DNA of 64,000 nt from Geofilum rhodophaeum (lineage in GTDB: Bacteria > Bacteroidota > Bacteroidia > Bacteroidales > Marinilabiliaceae), in contig NZ_MWUJ01000004.1 of assembly GCF_002210225.1 (NCBI RefSeq), positions 219,916 to 283,915 on the forward strand. Direction: 5' to 3'. Numbering within the stretch: the first letter of the stretch is position 1; each line of letters begins with the position of its first letter. The notes beneath the pieces are model-generated. The model saw only the letters and a program-made list of their open reading frames with translations. It was not told the origin of the DNA and ran no database searches. The position numbers and the translations under genes are program-made. Positions 60,597 through 64,000 of this stretch are shown here, in pieces.

Positions 60597-60734
60597 ACAC
60601 TCCGATAATGGAACGCAACTGTTCGAACATCCGCTGATGATTCAAAACAGCAACAAAAAATAATCAAAACAGCAACAAGCACTCAACAGAACACGTATAT
60701 TCACATCAATTATTAACCACAAAAATCTAGGACA

Positions 60735-61130
60735 ATGCCTGTAAAATGGACCGCCGACTTATCGGTTAAAAACGAAACCCTCGATGCCGAACATCAAAAA
60801 TGGATCGAGATCCTGAATAATTTCTATCAGGGACTAATGGACAAAAAGCCAAAAGAAAAACTTTTGGAGCTGGTTACCGCCATGCTGGACTATACCAAGT
60901 ACCACTTTGCCAGCGAGGAAAAGTATATGAAAAGCATCAACTACCCCAATCTGGCAGAGCACCAGGAAAAGCACCGTTTCTACGAAGCTAAGATCACCGA
61001 ATACCATCAACGAATTAAGGACGACAAGATGGTATTATCACTGGAAGTAACCAACTTCTTAAAGACCTGGCTGATCAACCACATCAAAGGCGTTGACCAG
61101 AAGTATGCGGATTTCAACGAAAAAGAATAG
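60735..61130 (+). CDS. Bacteriohemerythrin
   Basis: 131 residues. Di-iron ligands visible in order: LDAEHQKWIEILN, HFASEEKYM, EHQEKHRFYEAKI and HIKGVDQKYA. An N-terminal WTADLSVKNETL is typical. Cytoplasmic O2 or NO binder. It ends at a terminator and is convergent with a chemoreceptor gene. It differs from the hemerythrin at 37980 in all linkers, so it is not a recent copy. Confidence 0.92.
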   Translation: MPVKWTADLSVKNETLDAEHQKWIEILNNFYQGLMDKKPKEKLLELVTAMLDYTKYHFASEEKYMKSINYPNLAEHQEKHRFYEAKITEYHQRIKDDKMVLSLEVTNFLKTWLINHIKGVDQKYADFNEKE

Positions 61131-61181
61131 CCAATGATACAATGGGATCCCAGCTACAGCGTAAATCAGATCAAAATAAAG

Positions 61182-61217
61182 CCCCTGCAACATTTACTTT
61201 TGTTGCAGGGCCTTTTT
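61182..61217 (+). terminator. Rho-independent terminator after the second hemerythrin
   Basis: Stem CCCTGCAACA (61183-61192) with TGTTGCAGGG (61201-61210), 8-base loop, followed by CCTTTTT. It lies between the convergent hemerythrin and chemoreceptor genes. Confidence 0.85.
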
Positions 61218-61241
61218 AAGCTTCTTCCTCAAATCCAAGGC

Positions 61242-62552
61242 TTAAAAAGATTCATACTCGGCCAACTCCATTTCCAATTCTTGCAAGCCTTTTTTCTTCT
61301 CCACAACCGGCTTTACAGCCGCAGTAGAGCCAGGCTTAAGAGCAACAGACTTCTGTTTCTCCCTCTTAATGCTTGCCTTTTCCGATGGAACTTCCTGGCT
61401 CGCCACCGACAAATCTTCGGTCACGCCTCCAAACTTGTATAGCGCCAACAAGGCACGAAGCTCCTGAGCATGCACATTCAAGCCTTCGGCCCCGGTCGCC
61501 ATTTGAATACTGGCCGCCGCATTTTGTTGCGTAATCTTATTCAAATGCTGAACCGAAGTGTTGATCTGGTCGGCACCTGCAGCCTGCTCCATACTCCCGG
61601 CCGCAATTTCCTGAACCAAAACTCCACTCTTTTCAATCTCCGGAAACAAAGCCTCCATCAACACCGCCGCCTGTTCCGTCGACGACAAAGTAGAAGCAGC
61701 CAAAGCAGTGATCTCGTCGGCCGATTGCTTACTCAACTCAGCCAATTTGCGCACCTCCTGGGCCACCACCGAAAAGCCCTTACCGTGCTCCGCAGCACGT
61801 GCAGCCTCCACCGAAGCATTAAGGGCCAATATGTTGGTCTGGAAAGCAATATCGTTGATCACCTTTATTTTATCATTAATGGTACGCAAAGCCTCCAGAT
61901 TGATGCGAGAGGCCTGCTCCATTTCACCGATGCCCGCCTGAATTTCCTCAGAAATCTTACGGGCAGTCTGCGCATTATCGGTATTCTGATGAATATTGGC
62001 AGCCATCTCCTGCATCGAAGAACCCACCTCTTCGGCACTGGCCGCCTGCTCGCTCGCCCCCTCGGACAACTGTCCCGCTACCTCCTTTAAGTCCTTGCCA
62101 GAGGCAAACAACAACATACTGCGCTGTTGAACCGCCGTCATTATCTCCGAGAGATTGTTTTTCAGCTTGGCGATCGACAGCAATAAGATGCCCAAATCGT
62201 GTTTGTCGTGCATTTGTCGCTCATCCAACTCCAGTTCCAGATCGCCCTCGGCCAACTGATTCAGCTTGGTAATGGCAGCACCCAGAGGCCTAACCACCCA
62301 ATTGGAAGCATAGTAAAAGCACAGCACGCTCACAAAAATGTTGATAAAAGTAATGGAAGCACTTACAAGGGTGTTCTCCTCAAAAAACTTGTACTTTACC
62401 CCGGTCATAAACATCAGGAAAAGCAAATTAAAACACCACACTATGCCTACACGCACAAAGACCGACTTCCTGAAAAAACGATTCAACAGAAGTCCTGCAG
62501 CCGTACAGGCAAGAGCAATGCTGATGCCATTGCTCACTAAAAAACTGGTCAT
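61242..62552 (-). CDS. Methyl-accepting chemotaxis protein without periplasmic sensor domain
   Basis: 436 residues. Three hydrophobic helices in the first 90 residues (about 4-24, 32-52 and 60-85), a HAMP-like stretch ([25 protein letters not shown]), then a methylation helix and the highly conserved tip [42 protein letters not shown]. The gaps between helices are too short for a normal periplasmic ligand domain, so sensing must be inside the membrane or through a partner. No C-terminal methyltransferase pentapeptide. It is convergent with the hemerythrin gene, a possible oxygen-sensing partner. Confidence 0.92.
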   Translation of the reverse strand: MTSFLVSNGISIALACTAAGLLLNRFFRKSVFVRVGIVWCFNLLFLMFMTGVKYKFFEENTLVSASITFINIFVSVLCFYYASNWVVRPLGAAITKLNQLAEGDLELELDERQMHDKHDLGILLLSIAKLKNNLSEIMTAVQQRSMLLFASGKDLKEVAGQLSEGASEQAASAEEVGSSMQEMAANIHQNTDNAQTARKISEEIQAGIGEMEQASRINLEALRTINDKIKVINDIAFQTNILALNASVEAARAAEHGKGFSVVAQEVRKLAELSKQSADEITALAASTLSSTEQAAVLMEALFPEIEKSGVLVQEIAAGSMEQAAGADQINTSVQHLNKITQQNAAASIQMATGAEGLNVHAQELRALLALYKFGGVTEDLSVASQEVPSEKASIKREKQKSVALKPGSTAAVKPVVEKKKGLQELEMELAEYESF

Positions 62553-63034
62553 AATTTTTGGTTTTGGTTATAGTAGATGAAGCCACAAAAATAAAGGCTT
62601 CCACCCAAACAGCTACGGCCCGACCCCAGAGAGGTTGGTGCTTTTTGACCAAATAAGCAAATCTGTTGACATATCATCTGCAGCAACCTTACATCCTGTC
62701 CATACAAAATTCTTTTGCCGGGCATTCTGGTTTCCAAAAACTCAAACATTTTTGTCGATTGAATTCGATAAAAACACCCAAAAAATGTCAATTGCAAAAG
62801 ACTGTTTATTTCAACCCAAAAGTATACCATTCTAATACTCTTTTAACCATTAACAATGAGGGAAACCCTCCAGTTTGAGGGGCGGGGGTAACAGAGGTTC
62901 ATTTCATGAACTTTTAGCAAAAAACTGTGACGGAGTTTTTGTGTTTTGATGCTATTGTTCAAATATGTAAATTAGACACATACATAATTCCTTTAATCTT
63001 GTCCACAAAAAAAATAAACCTACAGGTTGATTTT
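62553..63034. other. Intergenic region, chemoreceptor to toxin-antitoxin pair
   Basis: 482 bases without a supported gene. Contents: the divergent promoter regions and an AT-rich stretch from about 62830. A perfect inverted repeat GTTCAT-TTC-ATGAAC lies at 62897-62911, about 125 bases before the toxin-like start, as would fit an operator of the downstream antitoxin. A GC-rich patch (about 62876-62890) is also present. No promoter box is convincing. Confidence 0.5.
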
Positions 63035-63577
63035 ATGGAAATAGTCCGTATCTTTGGAGAAAAATTATTTGCTTTTAAATATAATGGTGAATCAGAAGAT
63101 GAATTTAGGCGCATTTTTAATTTATGGGCCGACCCTGAACACCTGGAAGCATTTTTTGAAAACAATAAGTCAGATCTTACAGATGGCTATTATGGTACAT
63201 TCAGTGTTGAGGGCGCAATATTTGAAACATACGAAGATGCTGAATATCTTGAACAAAGATTACTCTTACTATCAGAACAAAGCTCATCAGAACAGTTAAA
63301 GGGATTGGAACAAATTTTCAAACCTTTGCACAATTCACAAACAAAAATACTTCAATTAAATAAATGTAAAGCACGGCAAAACTGGCTCAGACTATATGCG
63401 CTCAGAGTTGACAAAAATGTTTACATCATCACTGGTGGGACCATCAAATTAACAAGAACCATGCAGGAACGGGCCCACACAATGCAGGAACTGGATAAAA
63501 TTAATCACTGCAGGAAATTTCTTCTCAGTAAAGGGATTGTTGAAGTTGAGAGTTTAATAGAAGAAACCGAAATTTAA
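63035..63577 (+). CDS. Toxin-like partner of an HTH antitoxin (RelE/HigB-like C-terminus)
   Basis: About 180 residues from ATG 63035 (MEIVRIFGEKLFAF); the frame opens at 62927 but the added part has no sense. The first half is acidic with an unfamiliar fold (FRRIFNLWADPEHLEAFFEN). The second half has the pattern of RelE/HigB-type toxins: NWLRLYALRVDKNVYIITGG-like strand, KLTRTMQE and a helical end. It stands 4 bases before an XRE-type gene. The AT-rich composition suggests acquisition. I base the toxin call on layout; enzymatic residues are not certain. Confidence 0.55.
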   Translation: MEIVRIFGEKLFAFKYNGESEDEFRRIFNLWADPEHLEAFFENNKSDLTDGYYGTFSVEGAIFETYEDAEYLEQRLLLLSEQSSSEQLKGLEQIFKPLHNSQTKILQLNKCKARQNWLRLYALRVDKNVYIITGGTIKLTRTMQERAHTMQELDKINHCRKFLLSKGIVEVESLIEETEI

Positions 63578-63581
63578 AGTC

Positions 63582-63983
63582 ATGACCAAGTCAATAGAAA
63601 ACATCACACAGATTGCATCAGAAGAATCCTCAAAATGGATTGATGATGCAAAAAAAAGGCAAACAAATAAAACATGGGCGAAACGTTCTTTTCAGATTGC
63701 TGTAAGGATTTTGCGCGAAATAAGAAAGCAAAAACCCCTGAATGGAATGACTCAGAAAAGCCTTGCTGAAAAGATGGGTGTATCTCCTCAGTATATCAAC
63801 AAAGTGGTAAAAGGTCAAGAAAATCTGACACTTGAAACCATCGCTAAAATTGAAGATGTTTTAGGGGTAATACTTATAGAAGTTTTTAAAGGCGAGAATT
63901 CAATCAATGTACCGGTAGGGAACTTTTCCTCCGCAGGGAACATCAATCGGAACCGGTCAGTACCCATAGCCGATAAAACGTAA
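63582..63983 (+). CDS. XRE-family HTH antitoxin-like protein
   Basis: 133 residues. A helix-turn-helix of the Cro/C1 type at about 52-95: GMTQKSLAEKMGVSPQYINKVVKGQENLTLETIAKIEDVLGV. The N-terminal 50 residues are basic and helical. It follows the toxin-like gene by 4 bases, the order usual for HigBA-type modules (toxin first). The window ends 17 bases after its stop. Confidence 0.75.
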   Translation: MTKSIENITQIASEESSKWIDDAKKRQTNKTWAKRSFQIAVRILREIRKQKPLNGMTQKSLAEKMGVSPQYINKVVKGQENLTLETIAKIEDVLGVILIEVFKGENSINVPVGNFSSAGNINRNRSVPIADKT

Positions 63984-64000
63984 GCATTCGGTCTGCCACG

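Noticed and set aside
61134..61442. Plus-strand ORF after the second hemerythrin
   Set aside because: It crosses the terminator and is a shadow of the chemoreceptor gene on the other strand.

Overview
The window comes from a Bacteroidota chromosome, most likely a polysaccharide-degrading member of Bacteroidia (a Marinilabiliales-like genome would fit, but this is inference). The evidence is a type IX secretion sorting tail on a secreted protein, promoter boxes of the Bacteroidota type (TTG, about 20 bases, TAnnTTTG), a CusA-type pump fused to a TolC-type domain, many lipoproteins, and GH43 and GH3 glycosidases. Most of the window is moderately GC-rich. The Fic region near the left end and the toxin-antitoxin-like pair at the right end are clearly AT-rich and look acquired. 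No tRNA, rRNA, CRISPR array or insertion sequence was seen.

Layout. 1-4.6 kb: end of a CorA transporter, an AT-rich Fic gene, a doubtful small ORF, and a four-domain FAD/rhodanese/TusA/DsrE sulfur protein. 4.9-10.6 kb: a tight plus-strand operon of acyl carrier protein, asparagine synthetase-like amidotransferase, NadE-like amide synthetase, AMP-forming acyl ligase and PrmC-like methyltransferase, which looks like an uncharacterised carrier-protein pathway. 10.7-13.5 kb: two secreted proteins, a beta-helix polysaccharide lyase-like lipoprotein and a T9SS-sorted protein. 13.5-37.8 kb: one minus-strand exopolysaccharide locus of 24 genes (wza, wzc, wzy, wzx, initiating sugar transferase, five glycosyltransferases, acyltransferases, ACP/KASIII/SDR acyl module, deacetylases, ATP-grasp, CapA, SGNH protein). 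It shares many gene types with exosortase-associated EPS loci, but no exosortase is present in the window.

38-44 kb: hemerythrin, MATE exporter, flavodoxin under a Fur-like 8-1-8 palindrome, and two GH43 enzymes. 44.2-49.3 kb: a two-component system with an outer-membrane barrel protein and three secreted proteins. Three promoters here share a direct repeat (TTCATC, 5 bases, TTCATAA) ending 8-9 bases before the -7 box, so they probably form one local regulon of the response regulator; this is the strongest new signal I found. 49.4-54.9 kb: CusA-TolC fusion and CusB adaptor under a good promoter. 55-60.5 kb: hybrid sensor kinase and GH3 beta-glucosidase. 60.7-62.6 kb: second hemerythrin, convergent with a chemoreceptor lacking a periplasmic sensor domain. 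63-64 kb: toxin-antitoxin-like pair.

How the genes fit together (inference): the EPS locus builds, decorates and exports a lipid-linked polysaccharide, with acyl groups made on a dedicated ACP. The left operon may supply an amidated or acylated small-molecule decoration. The right half is envelope sensing, metal efflux and glycan breakdown.
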